Shown here piece by piece: positions 34,504 through 46,409 of a DNA stretch of 64,000 nucleotides. Numbering within the stretch: the stretch's first letter is position 1; every line of letters starts with the position of its first letter. The stretch covers positions 1,984,001 to 2,048,000 of the forward strand of contig NC_013131.1 of NCBI RefSeq assembly GCF_000024025.1, written 5' to 3'. The position numbers and the translations under genes are program-made. The DNA comes from Catenulispora acidiphila DSM 44928. GTDB lineage: Bacteria > Actinomycetota > Actinomycetes > Streptomycetales > Catenulisporaceae. A model generated the notes under the pieces. That model was not told the DNA's origin and searched no databases. It was given only the letters and a program-made list of their open reading frames with translations.

Positions 34504-35184
34504 ATGGTCGCCAATCCTCATCTTCCGGTTCTTCTCGATCTCCTGGGCGTCTTCGCGGCAGCGGTCGCGGGGGCTTTCGCGGGTCTGCGCAAGGGCCTTG
34601 ATCTGGTCGGCATCCTGGTCATCGCGGTCGCCTCATCACTCGGAGGAGGGATGATCCGCGACGCCCTGATCGGAGCCACCCCGGTGGCCGCGATCGCGGA
34701 CTGGCGCTATTTCGCGGTGGCGCTCGGCGCGACCGCCGCGGTGCTCTTGGTGACCAGCCGCCGAATGAGTGATTCGAAACTGAAATCGGCCATCGAGGAA
34801 GTGCGCGCCAGGGGCGTCCGCTATGACCGCGTGGCAGTGGTCGCCGATGCGCTGACCCTCGGACTGTTCGCGGTCTCCGGAACTCTCAAAGCATTGGATT
34901 ACCATCTGCCGGTCTTCCAGGCCGCGCTGCTCGGCACGGTCACCGCGACCGGCGGCGGCGTGGTGCGCGACGTCCTGGTGAACGAGGTCCCGATGGTGCT
35001 CCAGCGGGAGCTGTACGCGGTCCCGGCGTTCGTCGGCGGACTGCTGTTCGCCTTGTTGGAGCGGCACGGTTTCGTGGTGCAGGGCTACCTCGCGGCGGCG
35101 GGGTCCGCGGCGATCACCGCGGCGATCCGGTTGGTCGCGGTGTGGCGGGACTGGCACGCGCCCCGCCCCGGCGCTGTCGCATAG
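34504..35184 (+). CDS. trimeric intracellular cation channel family protein (UPF0126)
   Basis: A 226-residue membrane protein with seven predicted helices in two repeats. The hallmark glycine motifs are SSLGGGMIRDALIG near 55 and TVTATGGGVVRDVLVNEVP near 145. The GGG-x-x-RD pattern marks prokaryotic TRIC channels, which conduct K+ or Na+. ATG 34504 is the start that follows directly on the repeat-free N-terminus MVANPHLPVLLDLLG. It is divergent from sepH, and a strong terminator overlaps its stop codon. Confidence 0.88.
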   Translation: MVANPHLPVLLDLLGVFAAAVAGAFAGLRKGLDLVGILVIAVASSLGGGMIRDALIGATPVAAIADWRYFAVALGATAAVLLVTSRRMSDSKLKSAIEEVRARGVRYDRVAVVADALTLGLFAVSGTLKALDYHLPVFQAALLGTVTATGGGVVRDVLVNEVPMVLQRELYAVPAFVGGLLFALLERHGFVVQGYLAAAGSAAITAAIRLVAVWRDWHAPRPGAVA

Positions 35185-35197
35185 AGCCGGGGCGGGG
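35161..35197 (+). terminator. terminator overlapping the TRIC-family stop codon
   Basis: Perfect 12-bp arms CCCCGCCCCGGC (35161-35172) and complement (35186-35197) with a 13-base loop that contains the TAG stop codon. Confidence 0.75.
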
Positions 35198-35275
35198 TCG
35201 CCTGTTACACGTTTGCTACATGGTTCTTCTCAAAGGGTGAATCTCAATAGGCGACTGTGATTCGCCTGCCGCGTC

Positions 35276-36382
35276 TCAGTTCACGACGTGAGTCGTCCAG
35301 TTGGCGCGGTCTGTGCCGAGCGAGGTGATCCGGTCGAGCAGTCCCTGCGCTCCGCCGACGGACGCCAGGGGGTCCGGGCCGGACTGTGCCGGGTCGTCCT
35401 GCACACAGATGTGCAGCCCTTCGGAGTCCTTGCAGGTATTGGGGGTCCGGACCGCCGGAGCCCCCTTGAGCCCGGACTTGGCCGCGGCGTTCGGGTCGGA
35501 CCCCGAGCCCTGGTTCGGATCCTGCTGGCCGGTCGGCGTGACCGAGATGCTGAAGTAGTGGCCGCTCCCGGGGCCGGCGTTCCCGGAGTGGTAGGACAAG
35601 CCCATGGTGAAACCGCCCTCGCCGACGGTCGCCGGGTCGTTCAGCATGGCCTCGCCGAGGGTGACGCCCGCCGGCAGGCCCTCGACGTGGATCGGCAGAG
35701 GCGCCTCGGAGTCCTCGGCGGTCGTGGAGTCCGCGACTTTCAGCAGCTGTGCCTTCAGCTCGTCCCCGCGCACCCGGTAGTCGCCATTGACGACGAACCA
35801 GGATCCGGACGCCGTCTGCCACGCCAGTCTCACCTCCGGCGGAATCGTGGAGCTGTCGCCGGGAGTGGTGATGAAGAAGGCCTTCGGGCTCCCGGTGACA
35901 CTCGCCGGCGCCTTGGTCTCGGTCGCGAGCGGTGTCGGTTCCGTGGCGGACTTCATCAGCGCTATAACGTCCGCTCCCGCAGGCGCGCCGCCGGAGGCCG
36001 GGAGCGGCTTGGTGACCGCGGCGAGGCTGTCGCCGTAGTCGGGCCCGGCCGAGCGGTTCGCGGTCTGGAAGCCCGCGGGCAGCCAGCCGAACTTCGCGAT
36101 CATCGGCAGCGGGTCGGTCCCGGTGAAGCTGTGGCCCGCCGCCGTGCCGGTCTGCTGCGGCGTGCCGCCCGACTTCGCCGGCGACGCGCCGCCGAGCCCG
36201 TTCACCACCAGCGCGCACGCCGCGACCACCGCCACGCCGCCGCCGACCGGCGCCAGGCGCGCGGTGCGCATCCGGCGGCGGCCGTCGGCGCGGGCCCGGC
36301 CGATGTCGATCGTGCTCAGGGGCGCGTCGGCGTATTCGGCCTCTGCCAGGTCCTCCAGGGATGTCTTCAGGTCGTGGGTCAT
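35276..36382 (-). CDS. membrane-anchored extracytoplasmic protein coupled to an ECF sigma factor
   Basis: A 368-residue protein. About 50 cytoplasmic residues (LKTSLEDLAEAEYADAPLST, ADGRRRMRTARLAPV) precede one membrane helix (GGGVAVVAACALVVNGLGG), followed by an extracytoplasmic domain of about 290 residues with HSFTGTDPLPMIAKFGWLP, VRLAWQTASGSWFVVNGDYR and a late Cys pair (PNTCKDSEGLHICVQDDP). Its ATG overlaps the sigma stop codon (ATGA), so it is translationally coupled. An anti-sigma role is plausible from topology, but I see no classical zinc anti-sigma motif. Confidence 0.8.
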   Translation of the reverse strand: MTHDLKTSLEDLAEAEYADAPLSTIDIGRARADGRRRMRTARLAPVGGGVAVVAACALVVNGLGGASPAKSGGTPQQTGTAAGHSFTGTDPLPMIAKFGWLPAGFQTANRSAGPDYGDSLAAVTKPLPASGGAPAGADVIALMKSATEPTPLATETKAPASVTGSPKAFFITTPGDSSTIPPEVRLAWQTASGSWFVVNGDYRVRGDELKAQLLKVADSTTAEDSEAPLPIHVEGLPAGVTLGEAMLNDPATVGEGGFTMGLSYHSGNAGPGSGHYFSISVTPTGQQDPNQGSGSDPNAAAKSGLKGAPAVRTPNTCKDSEGLHICVQDDPAQSGPDPLASVGGAQGLLDRITSLGTDRANWTTHVVN

Positions 36383-36921
36383 CGGGTTGCCTCCATGCTG
36401 GGGATCAGACTCGGATCGAGGAGGTTCCGCAGGGTCGCCAAGCCGCGTGCGGACTGGCTCTTCACGTTGCCGGCCGAGCAGCCCATCACCTGGGCCGTCT
36501 GCTCGACCGACAGGTCGCAGTAGAAGCGCAGCACCACGGTGGCGCGCTGGCGGGGCGGGAGCCGGGACAGCGCCGTCTTCAGATCCAGCCCCAGGTCCAG
36601 GTCGCCGGCGAGGGCGGCCGCGCGGTCCGGGTCCGGGTCGGAGGCGCTCTCGCCGCCGAACCGGTGCAGGACCGTCCACTTCGCCCAGCCGGACCGCTGT
36701 TCGGCCAGGTAGGTGTTGACCAGCGTGCGGCGCGCGTAGCCGTCGAGATTGTCGGCGCGCCGGGCCCGGTGCCAGGAGGCGTAGAGCTTGGTGATCGCGC
36801 TCTGCACCAGGTCGTCGGCCCGGTGCCAGTCGCCGCACAGCAGGTAGGCGACCCGCCGCAGCCAGGCTTGGCGCGCGCCGACGTACTCGGTGAATTCGGC
36901 GTCGCGGTCAGGCTTCGCCAT
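36379..36921 (-). CDS. SigE-family ECF RNA polymerase sigma factor
   Basis: A 180-residue extracytoplasmic-function sigma. Region 2: FTEYVGARQAWLRRVAYLL, GDWHRADDLVQSAITKLYAS and ARRTLVNTYLAEQR. Region 4: LPPRQRATVVLRFYCDLSVE and GCSAGNVKSQSARGLATLR, typical of the actinobacterial SigE family. It overlaps the downstream membrane protein gene by 4 bp. The promoter should lie in 36922-37223. No -35 AAC motif for autoregulation was confirmed. Confidence 0.92.
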   Translation of the reverse strand: MAKPDRDAEFTEYVGARQAWLRRVAYLLCGDWHRADDLVQSAITKLYASWHRARRADNLDGYARRTLVNTYLAEQRSGWAKWTVLHRFGGESASDPDPDRAAALAGDLDLGLDLKTALSRLPPRQRATVVLRFYCDLSVEQTAQVMGCSAGNVKSQSARGLATLRNLLDPSLIPSMEATR

Positions 36922-37223
36922 AGGCTTCCCCCTCTGGAATTAGGTGTCCGGACAGTCACCTGATGCGCACGGGTGCGCGGGGGGTTGCACGAGGAAGCCG
37001 CATCTGGCCGTGACCTCGGCCTATGCGGTGCGGTAGTAGTAGAGACGAGGCGGCGGCCACGGACCCCCGGCTGCCGCCGCGGGCTGCCCGCCGGGGTCAC
37101 TCCGGTGTCCGGTGGGCGGCCCGCTCCCGGTTGCCGCGTTCGGCCGATCCGCTTCAGTCGGCCGACCTGGCCGACCCGACCGACCAGGCGGTCAGCCGGT
37201 CAGGTCAGCTTCAGCCGGACGGG
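36922..37223. other. 302-bp intergenic region with degenerate GGCCGACC/GGTCAG repeats
   Basis: No gene. Between 37158 and 37225 the motifs GGCCGACC and CGGTCAG recur with short inverted segments (for example CCTGG...CCAGG around 37166-37188). They lie just past the stop of the LCIB-like gene and may form its terminator. The rest holds the leader of the ECF sigma gene. Confidence 0.5.
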
Positions 37224-37991
37224 TCAGTCGAAGGACAGCTCGATCTCCGGCTGGTCGGGCGCCAGGTCCAGGTAGCACCTGCCGGGCTCGACGTACTCGG
37301 TCCCGCCGGGACCGTTGATGTGGATCCCGGTGAACACCGCCACCTGCGCCGGCTGCGGCTGCCCCTCGCGCAGCACGGTGATCACCTTCTCCGTGTCCGC
37401 GGTGATCACGTCGCGGGCGATCCGGGTGAGCCCGGCCAGGTCCGGCAGCGGACCGTCCGGCAGGAACGGCGGGATGCGGTCCCGGAGCATGCCCTGCTCC
37501 GGGTCGGCCACGTCCAGGAAGGGGTAGTCGCCGGTCGGGGCGTTGTCGCCGCGCAGCTCGTCGTGCAGCGCCATCAGCGCGCCGCAGGTGTGCGAGACGC
37601 CGGGGACGCCGGGGCGGTCGACGTTGCCGATCACGCCCTGGGCGTCGATGCCGATGTGCGGCAGGGCGACCAGGACGAAGCGGCGGACGCCGTCCTCGAC
37701 CGGGGCGTGGCCCGAGGCGGCCAGCACGCCGGTGCGGCCCAGGACGATCATCCCGGCCAGCCCGGCCATGTTGAACCCGGCGCCCCAGGCGTCCTGCAGC
37801 CGGGCCGTGATGGTCACCGCCAACTCGTCGCGGCAGGTCGCGATCAGCGGGAGCGTGTTCGCCGCGTGGAAGCCGTGGGGCGCGAGCAGCTCGCGCGTGG
37901 CGCGCACGAAGCCGGTCGCCGGGACGGCGGTCGGGAACGTGGTGCGGAGAACCTTCGAGGCAGGTGTGGAGGTGCTGCTCATCTCATCCAT
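37224..37991 (-). CDS. LCIB/C-like protein, putative carbonic anhydrase
   Basis: A 255-residue cytoplasmic protein. The conserved segments match the LCIB family of beta-CA-like zinc enzymes: C53-R-D-E ([20 protein letters not shown]), a Gly-rich stretch [18 protein letters not shown]112 in [10 protein letters not shown], and C136 in [12 protein letters not shown]. Cys, His and Cys would be the zinc ligands, with an Arg-Asp pair beside the first. LCIB proteins act in the algal CO2-concentrating mechanism; bacterial members are poorly studied. ATG 37991 or 37982 may be the start; ribosome-binding sites are weak. Activity is inferred. Confidence 0.65.
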   Translation of the reverse strand: MDEMSSTSTPASKVLRTTFPTAVPATGFVRATRELLAPHGFHAANTLPLIATCRDELAVTITARLQDAWGAGFNMAGLAGMIVLGRTGVLAASGHAPVEDGVRRFVLVALPHIGIDAQGVIGNVDRPGVPGVSHTCGALMALHDELRGDNAPTGDYPFLDVADPEQGMLRDRIPPFLPDGPLPDLAGLTRIARDVITADTEKVITVLREGQPQPAQVAVFTGIHINGPGGTEYVEPGRCYLDLAPDQPEIELSFD

Positions 37992-38128
37992 TGGCACGAT
38001 TGTCACCGGGAGCGGGCGATCGGGCCAGCGGCCACCCGGGTGAGCGTGCTCACAACCCGGGTACCGGCCGGTACGGTAGCCCGCCCGCCACCCCGGGTTG
38101 GTGCGGCGCGGCGGCACCCGTTAGAGTC

Positions 38129-38142
38129 TCTTGATGTCGAGA
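38129..38142. promoter_or_regulatory. imperfect palindrome in the acnA leader
   Basis: TCTTGA-TG-TCGAGA (five of six arm bases symmetric) lies 27 bp before the aconitase start. It may be an operator or part of the promoter; the regulator is not known to me. Confidence 0.4.
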
Positions 38143-38168
38143 TACTTTCCGCAAGCGAGAGCTGGGCC

Positions 38169-40817
<2,649 letters not shown>

Positions 40818-40864
40818 TGCAGTAGTAATGACAGAGTTCTGATTCTGATAGCAGAGTTCTGACA

Positions 40865-40900
40865 GAGCAGCCCTCGACCCTGACGGGTCGAGGGCTGCTC
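40865..40900. terminator. bidirectional terminator after acnA
   Basis: Perfect 16-bp arms GAGCAGCCCTCGACCC (40865-40880) and complement (40885-40900) with a 4-base loop, between convergent genes. The 11-bp CAGAGTTCTGA occurs twice just before it (40832 and 40852). Confidence 0.9.
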
Positions 40901-40906
40901 GCCGTT

Positions 40907-41320
40907 CTAGCCCAACCGCCGCAGCTCCTGCGCCGCGACCAAGGCCCAGTGGTCGTCGGGTCCGGAAGCCGCGCGGGTGAACCACATGCGGGCTTCTATG
41001 GCGTCGCGGCGGCGGAAGGCGATGACGCCGAGGAAGACCAGGGCTGCGGGGGCGGTGTCGGGGTCGCCGATGGCGGCGACGGCCAGGAAACTCAGGCGGG
41101 CGCCCGGGAGGTCGCCTTCGGTGTAGGCGTACATGGCGCCGTCGAAGAAGGAGCGGGCTTCCTTGCGGAGGACGCGGGGGATGTTCGGGTAGAGGGAGCG
41201 GGCTATGGCGGTGTGGGCGCCGCGGGTGTCGTCGGCTGGGGGTTCGGCGGGGAGTTCCTCTGAGCCCAGGGGGATGAAGGGCTCGTCTGGGTCGTCTTCC
41301 GAGTCTTGGTCCGAGGACAT
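40907..41320 (-). CDS. small TPR-like protein
   Basis: A 137-residue protein. The first 35 residues are acidic (SSDQDSEDDPDEPFIPLG). The rest forms paired helices with TPR-like spacing: AHTAIARSLYPNIPRVLRKE, FFDGAMYAYTEGDLPGARL, ALVFLGVIAFRRRDAIEARM and DHWALVAAQELRRLG. Protein-protein binding is likely; partners are unknown. Divergent from the DUF1800 gene. Confidence 0.7.
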   Translation of the reverse strand: MSSDQDSEDDPDEPFIPLGSEELPAEPPADDTRGAHTAIARSLYPNIPRVLRKEARSFFDGAMYAYTEGDLPGARLSFLAVAAIGDPDTAPAALVFLGVIAFRRRDAIEARMWFTRAASGPDDHWALVAAQELRRLG

Positions 41321-41367
41321 GCCGTCTTCTTACCCTCGGTTTAACCCCGTTCCCCGATTCTGAGTAC

Positions 41368-42675
41368 GTGAGCATCGACCAGAACAGATCCGCCATCGCG
41401 CATCTTTTGCGACGGGCCGGGTTCGGCGCGAGCGGGGCGGAGATCGACGCCGCCGTGCAGGCCGGGTACGAGGCGACCGTGTCCGCGCTGCTGGCGCCGG
41501 CGGGTGCCGATCCCGGTGTCGCCGCCACGCCGGCGCCGAACTTCCCGGCGGCCAAGGCGGACAAGGCAGACAAGGCGGCCAAGAAGATCGACGCGCAGTC
41601 CGACTACCAGATGGTGGAGTGGTGGCTGGCGCGGATGACCGCGGTCACGCAGCCGTTGGCGGAGAAGCGCACGTTCTTCCTGCACGGGCACTTCGCCACC
41701 TCCATCCAGAAGGTGAAGAGCCCCGGGTTCATGGTGCAGCAGAACCAGACCCTGCGGACGCTCGGCGGCGGCGACTTCGGCGTTCTGGCGCACGCGATGG
41801 TCCGCGATCCGGCGATGATGCTGTGGCTGGACAGCGCGGGCAACACGCTCAAGGCGCCGAATGAGAACCTGGCGCGGGAGCTGATGGAGCTCTTCACGCT
41901 CGGCGTCGGCAACTACACCGAGGACGACGTCCGCGCCGGAGCCCGCGCCCTCACCGGCTGGCGCCTGGACGCCGACGGCAAAGCGAGCCTGGTGCCCCGG
42001 CTCCACGACGGCACGCCCAAGACGATCCTGGGCAAGACCGCCGACTTCGACGACACCTCATTCGTCGACTGGATCCTGCAGCAGCCCGGCTCGCCGAAGT
42101 TCGTCACCGGCCGGTTCTGGGACCGCTTCGGCATGCCCGGCCCGATCCCGGCGGACGTCTCCGGACGCCTGCTCGCCGCGTACGGCCCGAACCGGAACGT
42201 CACCGCGCTTCTCAGAGCCCTGTTTCTCGATCCGGTCTTCCGCGGACCGCAGGCCCGCAACGCCTTGGTGAAGCAGCCCACCGAGTACATCGTCGGCGTT
42301 CTCAGGGCTCTGCGAATCAAAATCGACGCCGCCGCCAAGGACACCAAGGACAGCCAGGCTCTGCGCACCGCGCTCAACGGCCTGGGCCAGACGCCCTTCT
42401 ACCCGCCGAACGTCGGCGGCTGGCCCGAGGGCACGGCGTGGCTGACCACCGCCGCCGCGCAGACCCGCTTCGCCTTCGCCGAATGGGCGGTCGCCAAGGG
42501 CGACCTGTCGCAGGTCGAGAACAGCAGCCCCGGGCAGCGGATCGCCGCCGTGGCGCACCTGCTCGGCGTCGACGCCTTCAGCGACCGCAGCACCGCCGCC
42601 CTCAACGAGGTCGTCGCCGACCCCAAGCAGCTGGTCACCCTGGCGCTCCTGGCGCCGGAGTACCTCGCGAACTGA
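41368..42675 (+). CDS. DUF1800 family protein
   Basis: A 435-residue protein. Family features: HLLRRAGFGASGAEIDAAVQ at the start, EKRTFFLHGHFATSIQKV near 105, NENLARELMELFTLGVGNYT near 170, ARALTGWRLD, and NVGGWPEGTAWLTTAA near 350. No signal peptide is seen, unlike its exported partner. DUF1800 genes are nearly always followed by a DUF1501 gene, as here (32-bp gap). Function unknown. GATTCT 6 bp before the GTG suggests a leaderless start. Confidence 0.9.
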   Translation: MSIDQNRSAIAHLLRRAGFGASGAEIDAAVQAGYEATVSALLAPAGADPGVAATPAPNFPAAKADKADKAAKKIDAQSDYQMVEWWLARMTAVTQPLAEKRTFFLHGHFATSIQKVKSPGFMVQQNQTLRTLGGGDFGVLAHAMVRDPAMMLWLDSAGNTLKAPNENLARELMELFTLGVGNYTEDDVRAGARALTGWRLDADGKASLVPRLHDGTPKTILGKTADFDDTSFVDWILQQPGSPKFVTGRFWDRFGMPGPIPADVSGRLLAAYGPNRNVTALLRALFLDPVFRGPQARNALVKQPTEYIVGVLRALRIKIDAAAKDTKDSQALRTALNGLGQTPFYPPNVGGWPEGTAWLTTAAAQTRFAFAEWAVAKGDLSQVENSSPGQRIAAVAHLLGVDAFSDRSTAALNEVVADPKQLVTLALLAPEYLAN

Positions 42676-42707
42676 CCGCCCGACGGACGGAATCTAAGGA
42701 CTCGATC

Positions 42708-44045
42708 ATGGACACAGTGACCCGCCGCCGCTTCCTGGAGTTGTCCGGTGTCATGTCCACCGGCGCGTTCGCGGCCGCCTGCTCCTCCTCGCACGGCCAC
42801 CCCGTCGGCGCCCCCGCGCTGACCCCGAGCGGCCCGCAGACCTCCGGCGCGCAGCTCGGCGCGGCAGCGCAGCACGCGCCGCTGGCCGCCGGTCAGGGCG
42901 TGCTGGTGCTGGTGACGCTCTACGGCGGCAACGACGGCCTCAACACCGTGATCCCGTACGCCGACAAGGCCTACGCCGCCTCCCGCCCCGACCTCGCCTA
43001 CAGTGCGAGCCAGGTCCTCGACCTCGGCGACGGCCTCGGCTTCAACCCGGCGATGACCGGCCTGCACCAGATGTGGCAGCGCAAGCTGTGCGCGGTGGTG
43101 CGCGGTGTCGGCTACCCGCAGCCCAACCACAGCCACTTCGTCTCGATGGACATCTGGCAGACCGCCACGCCGGGGGAGCCCGCCAACTCCGGCTGGCTCG
43201 GCCGCTGGCTGGACGCCCAGCCCGACGACCAGATCAGGGCCCTGAAGGCGATCTCCGTCGGCGGCACGCTCCCGCCGCTGCTCGGCGGGACCAAGACCGC
43301 CGGCAGCTCGCTGCCGATCGGGCAGTTCCACCTGCCCAAGGCCGGACCGCTGGACACCGGGTTCCAGGGCTTGGGGAAGCAGTCGGCGCAGGACTCCGCG
43401 GTCACCGCCTACGCCGCCCGCGACGTCGCCGACCTGTTCACCGTCGCCAAGACCTTCACCCCGGCGCTCGCGTCGGCGGCGAACTCGGCGGGAAGCACTG
43501 CGGGGAGCACAACAGCGAACAGCAAGAGCGCCGCCAAGGCGGCGGCCAAGCCCGCCAAGGCCGGCAAAGGCTCAGCACTGGCTCAACAGCTGGACATCGT
43601 CGCCGAATGCATCAACGCCTCCGTCCCGACCCGGGTCTACAGCGTCAGCCTCGGCGGCTTCGACACGCACAGCGCCGAGAAGGGCACGCAGTCGGACCTG
43701 TGGGGCGAGGTCGACAAGGCGGTCGTGGACTTCCAGAACGCCATCGCCTCCGGACCCCACGGCAAGAACGTGGTCACCATGCTGTACACCGAGTTCGGCC
43801 GCCGCGTGCACGCCAACGCCAACGAGGGCACCGACCACGGCACCGCGGGCCCGGTCCTGCTGCTCGGCGAGCCGGTGAACGGCGGCTTCTACGGCGAGCA
43901 GCCCTCGCTGACCGACCTGGACGACGGCGACCTGAAGTTCGGCACTGACTTCCGCAGCGTCTACGCCACGCTGCTGGACAAGGTGCTCGGCGCCGACCCC
44001 GCGCAGATCCTCGGTGCGGACCAGCCGCGTATCGCGTTCCTGTGA
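42708..44045 (+). CDS. DUF1501 family protein (sulfatase-like fold), Tat-exported
   Basis: A 445-residue protein with a Tat signal (TRRRFLELSGVMSTGAFAAA) and a possible lipid-modified Cys (AAACSSS) that lacks the preferred Leu at -3. Alkaline-phosphatase-like motifs of DUF1501 are visible: LVTLYGGNDGLNTVIPY, NHSHFVSMDIWQTA, YSVSLGGFDTHSAE and YTEFGRRVHANANEGTDHGT. ATG 42708 has AAGGA upstream. Cotranscribed with DUF1800. A polysaccharide- or phosphoester-linked surface role is only a guess. Confidence 0.9.
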   Translation: MDTVTRRRFLELSGVMSTGAFAAACSSSHGHPVGAPALTPSGPQTSGAQLGAAAQHAPLAAGQGVLVLVTLYGGNDGLNTVIPYADKAYAASRPDLAYSASQVLDLGDGLGFNPAMTGLHQMWQRKLCAVVRGVGYPQPNHSHFVSMDIWQTATPGEPANSGWLGRWLDAQPDDQIRALKAISVGGTLPPLLGGTKTAGSSLPIGQFHLPKAGPLDTGFQGLGKQSAQDSAVTAYAARDVADLFTVAKTFTPALASAANSAGSTAGSTTANSKSAAKAAAKPAKAGKGSALAQQLDIVAECINASVPTRVYSVSLGGFDTHSAEKGTQSDLWGEVDKAVVDFQNAIASGPHGKNVVTMLYTEFGRRVHANANEGTDHGTAGPVLLLGEPVNGGFYGEQPSLTDLDDGDLKFGTDFRSVYATLLDKVLGADPAQILGADQPRIAFL

Positions 44046-44096
44046 CTAACCCTTTCCGGTGACGATCGCGCCACATCGGCGATGACCCCACCGCGC

Positions 44097-44133
44097 TTCG
44101 GCGCCGCCCCGCCATACCCGGGGCGGCGCCGAA
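44097..44133 (+). terminator. terminator after the DUF1501 gene
   Basis: Perfect 15-bp arms TTCGGCGCCGCCCCG (44097-44111) and complement (44119-44133) with a 7-base loop. A smaller stem GCCTCG/CGAGGC follows at 44143-44159. Confidence 0.85.
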
Positions 44134-44309
44134 TTCATGTTCGCCTCGCACCTCGAGGCAGCGGTACCGGCGTGGGAACACGCTGCGGGGAGCATGTGAA
44201 GATCATGTACAGGGCGGACCGAAGCGCCAGGGCGGCGCTCAGACCAGGCTTAGACTCTCTGCCGTATAACTGGAAGCCAGGAGCGTTGTCTCAACTGAAG
44301 GAGGATCGG

Positions 44310-46319
44310 GTGGCACTGCTGGAGGCGATCCAGGGTCCGCGCGATCTGGACGAGCTCAGCTCCGAGCAGCTCGCCGAGCTCGCGACGGAGATCCGTGCTT
44401 ACCTGATCCCGACCGTGGCGAAGACGAGCGGGCACATCGGCCCGAACCTGGGTGTGGTGGAGCTCACCATCGCGCTGCACCGGGTCTTCGACTCGCCCAA
44501 GGACACCATCCTGTGGGACGTAGGCCACCAGGCCTACGTGCACAAACTCCTCACCGGGCGGCAGGACTTCTCCGCGCTGCGGCACTCCGGCGGGCTGTCC
44601 GGGTACCCGGCGCGCGCGGAGTCCGGGCACGACGTGATCGAGAACTCCCACGCCTCCACCGCGCTGGCCTACGCCGACGGCATCGCCAAGGCGCACCAGG
44701 TGCGCGGCGTCACCGACCGCCAGGTGGTGGCGGTGATCGGGGACGGCGCGCTGACCGGCGGCATGGCCTGGGAGGCGCTGAACAACATCGCCGCGGCCAA
44801 GGACCGGCCGGTGATCATCGTCGTCAACGACAACGAGCGCTCCTACTCCCCGACCATCGGCGGGCTCGCCGACCACCTCGCGACCCTGCGGACCACCCAG
44901 GGCTACGAGCGGTTCCTGGAGTGGGGACGCGGCATGCTCGGCCGCACGCCGGTCATCGGGACCCCGCTGTACGAGGCGCTGCACGGCGTCAAGAAGGGCC
45001 TGAAGGACATCGTCGCCCCGCAGGGGATGTTCGAGGACCTGGGCATGAAGTACGTCGGCCCGGTGGACGGCCACGACATCGCCGGCATGGAGGCCGCGCT
45101 GCGGCGGGCCCGGCACTACCACGGCCCGGTGATCGTGCACGCGATCACCCGCAAGGGCGAGGGCTACCCGGCCGCGCGCAATAACGTCAACGACCAGCTG
45201 CACCAGGTCGCCGTGGACAGCGACCCGGAGACCGGCCGGCCGCTGGTCCCCGCGGGTGAGTCCTGGACCTCGGTGTTCGCCGACGAGATGGTGCGGGTCG
45301 GCGCCGAGCGCGAGGACGTGGTGGGGATCACCGCGGCCATGCTGCACCCCGTCGGGCTCGCCAAGTTCGCCGAGCGCCACCCGGACCGGATCTTCGACGT
45401 CGGCATCGCCGAGCAGCACGCGGTCACCTCCGCGGCCGGCATGGCCTTCGCCGGGCTGCACCCGGTGGTGGCGATCTACGCGACCTTCCTGAACCGCGCC
45501 TTCGACCAGGTCCTGATGGACACCGCGCTGCACAACGCCGGCGTGACCTTCATCGCCGACCGGGCCGGCGTCACCGGCAACGACGGCGCCAGCCACAACG
45601 GCATGTGGGACATGTCGATCTTCCAGGTCGTGCCCCGGCTGCGCATCGCCGCCCCGCGCGACGGCGCCCAGCTGCGGGCCCAGCTGCGCGAGGCGCTGGA
45701 CGTCGACGACGCCCCGACCATGATCCGCTTCTCCAAGGGCACGGTCTGCCAGGACATCCCCGCGGTCGCCAAGGCCGGCTCGATGGACGTGCTGCGCACC
45801 ACCGCGGGCACCGAGCTGAGCCCGGACGTGCTGATCGTCAGCGTCGGGGCGATGGCGCAGGTCTGCCTGGACGTCGCCGAGCGGCTGGCGGACCAGGGCA
45901 TCGGCGCCACCGTGGTGGACCCGCGCTGGGTCAAGCCGGTCGACCCGGTCGCGGTGATGTTGGCCGCCGAGCACCGCCTGGTGGTCACGGTCGAGGACAA
46001 CGTCCGGGTCGGCGGCGTGGGCTGCATGGTCGCCCAGGCGCTGCGCGACGCCGGGGTGCACACCCCGCTGCGCGACTTCGGCATCCCGGCGGAGTTCCTG
46101 GACCACGCCAGCCGCGGCGAGGTGCTGGAGCAGATCGGCCTGACCGGGCAGCGGATCGCGCACGAGGTCGTCGGTCTGGTCGCAGGTCTGGGCAGCGCGG
46201 CGGCGGCGAACGCGGCGGCGAACGGCGCGGGCTCCGGTTCCGGCAACGGAGCGGCGAACGGAGCGGCCAATGGCGCCGCCCTTCCCAACGGATCCGCACC
46301 GAAAGTCACGACGCGATAG
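44310..46319 (+). CDS. dxs: 1-deoxy-D-xylulose-5-phosphate synthase
   Basis: A 669-residue thiamine-diphosphate enzyme that makes DXP from pyruvate and glyceraldehyde 3-phosphate, the entry step of the MEP isoprenoid pathway. GTG 44310 follows AAGGAGG by 5 bp and gives [16 protein letters not shown], the family start; longer in-frame starts are rejected. Motifs: [17 protein letters not shown], the ThDP site [16 protein letters not shown], and [15 protein letters not shown]. The last 40 residues are a Gly/Ala/Asn repeat tail ([16 protein letters not shown]) not found in most homologues. Confidence 0.96.
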   Translation: MALLEAIQGPRDLDELSSEQLAELATEIRAYLIPTVAKTSGHIGPNLGVVELTIALHRVFDSPKDTILWDVGHQAYVHKLLTGRQDFSALRHSGGLSGYPARAESGHDVIENSHASTALAYADGIAKAHQVRGVTDRQVVAVIGDGALTGGMAWEALNNIAAAKDRPVIIVVNDNERSYSPTIGGLADHLATLRTTQGYERFLEWGRGMLGRTPVIGTPLYEALHGVKKGLKDIVAPQGMFEDLGMKYVGPVDGHDIAGMEAALRRARHYHGPVIVHAITRKGEGYPAARNNVNDQLHQVAVDSDPETGRPLVPAGESWTSVFADEMVRVGAEREDVVGITAAMLHPVGLAKFAERHPDRIFDVGIAEQHAVTSAAGMAFAGLHPVVAIYATFLNRAFDQVLMDTALHNAGVTFIADRAGVTGNDGASHNGMWDMSIFQVVPRLRIAAPRDGAQLRAQLREALDVDDAPTMIRFSKGTVCQDIPAVAKAGSMDVLRTTAGTELSPDVLIVSVGAMAQVCLDVAERLADQGIGATVVDPRWVKPVDPVAVMLAAEHRLVVTVEDNVRVGGVGCMVAQALRDAGVHTPLRDFGIPAEFLDHASRGEVLEQIGLTGQRIAHEVVGLVAGLGSAAAANAAANGAGSGSGNGAANGAANGAALPNGSAPKVTTR

Positions 46320-46338
46320 CAGCGGGCTGTTCTTAGGG

Positions 46339-46375
46339 GGTTACCTCCCCGGGCCCGGATGAGGGGGAGGTAACC
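46339..46375 (+). terminator. dxs terminator
   Basis: Perfect 12-bp arms GGTTACCTCCCC (46339-46350) and complement (46364-46375) with a 13-base loop, 20 bp after the dxs stop. Confidence 0.8.
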
Positions 46376-46409
46376 TGTCGTTCCATGGGCGGCGAGGCGT
46401 AATACGACG

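Noticed and set aside
37023-38168. 382-codon N-terminal extension of acnA
   Set aside because: Antisense to the LCIB-like gene, without similarity to aconitase; the family N-terminus begins near 38169.
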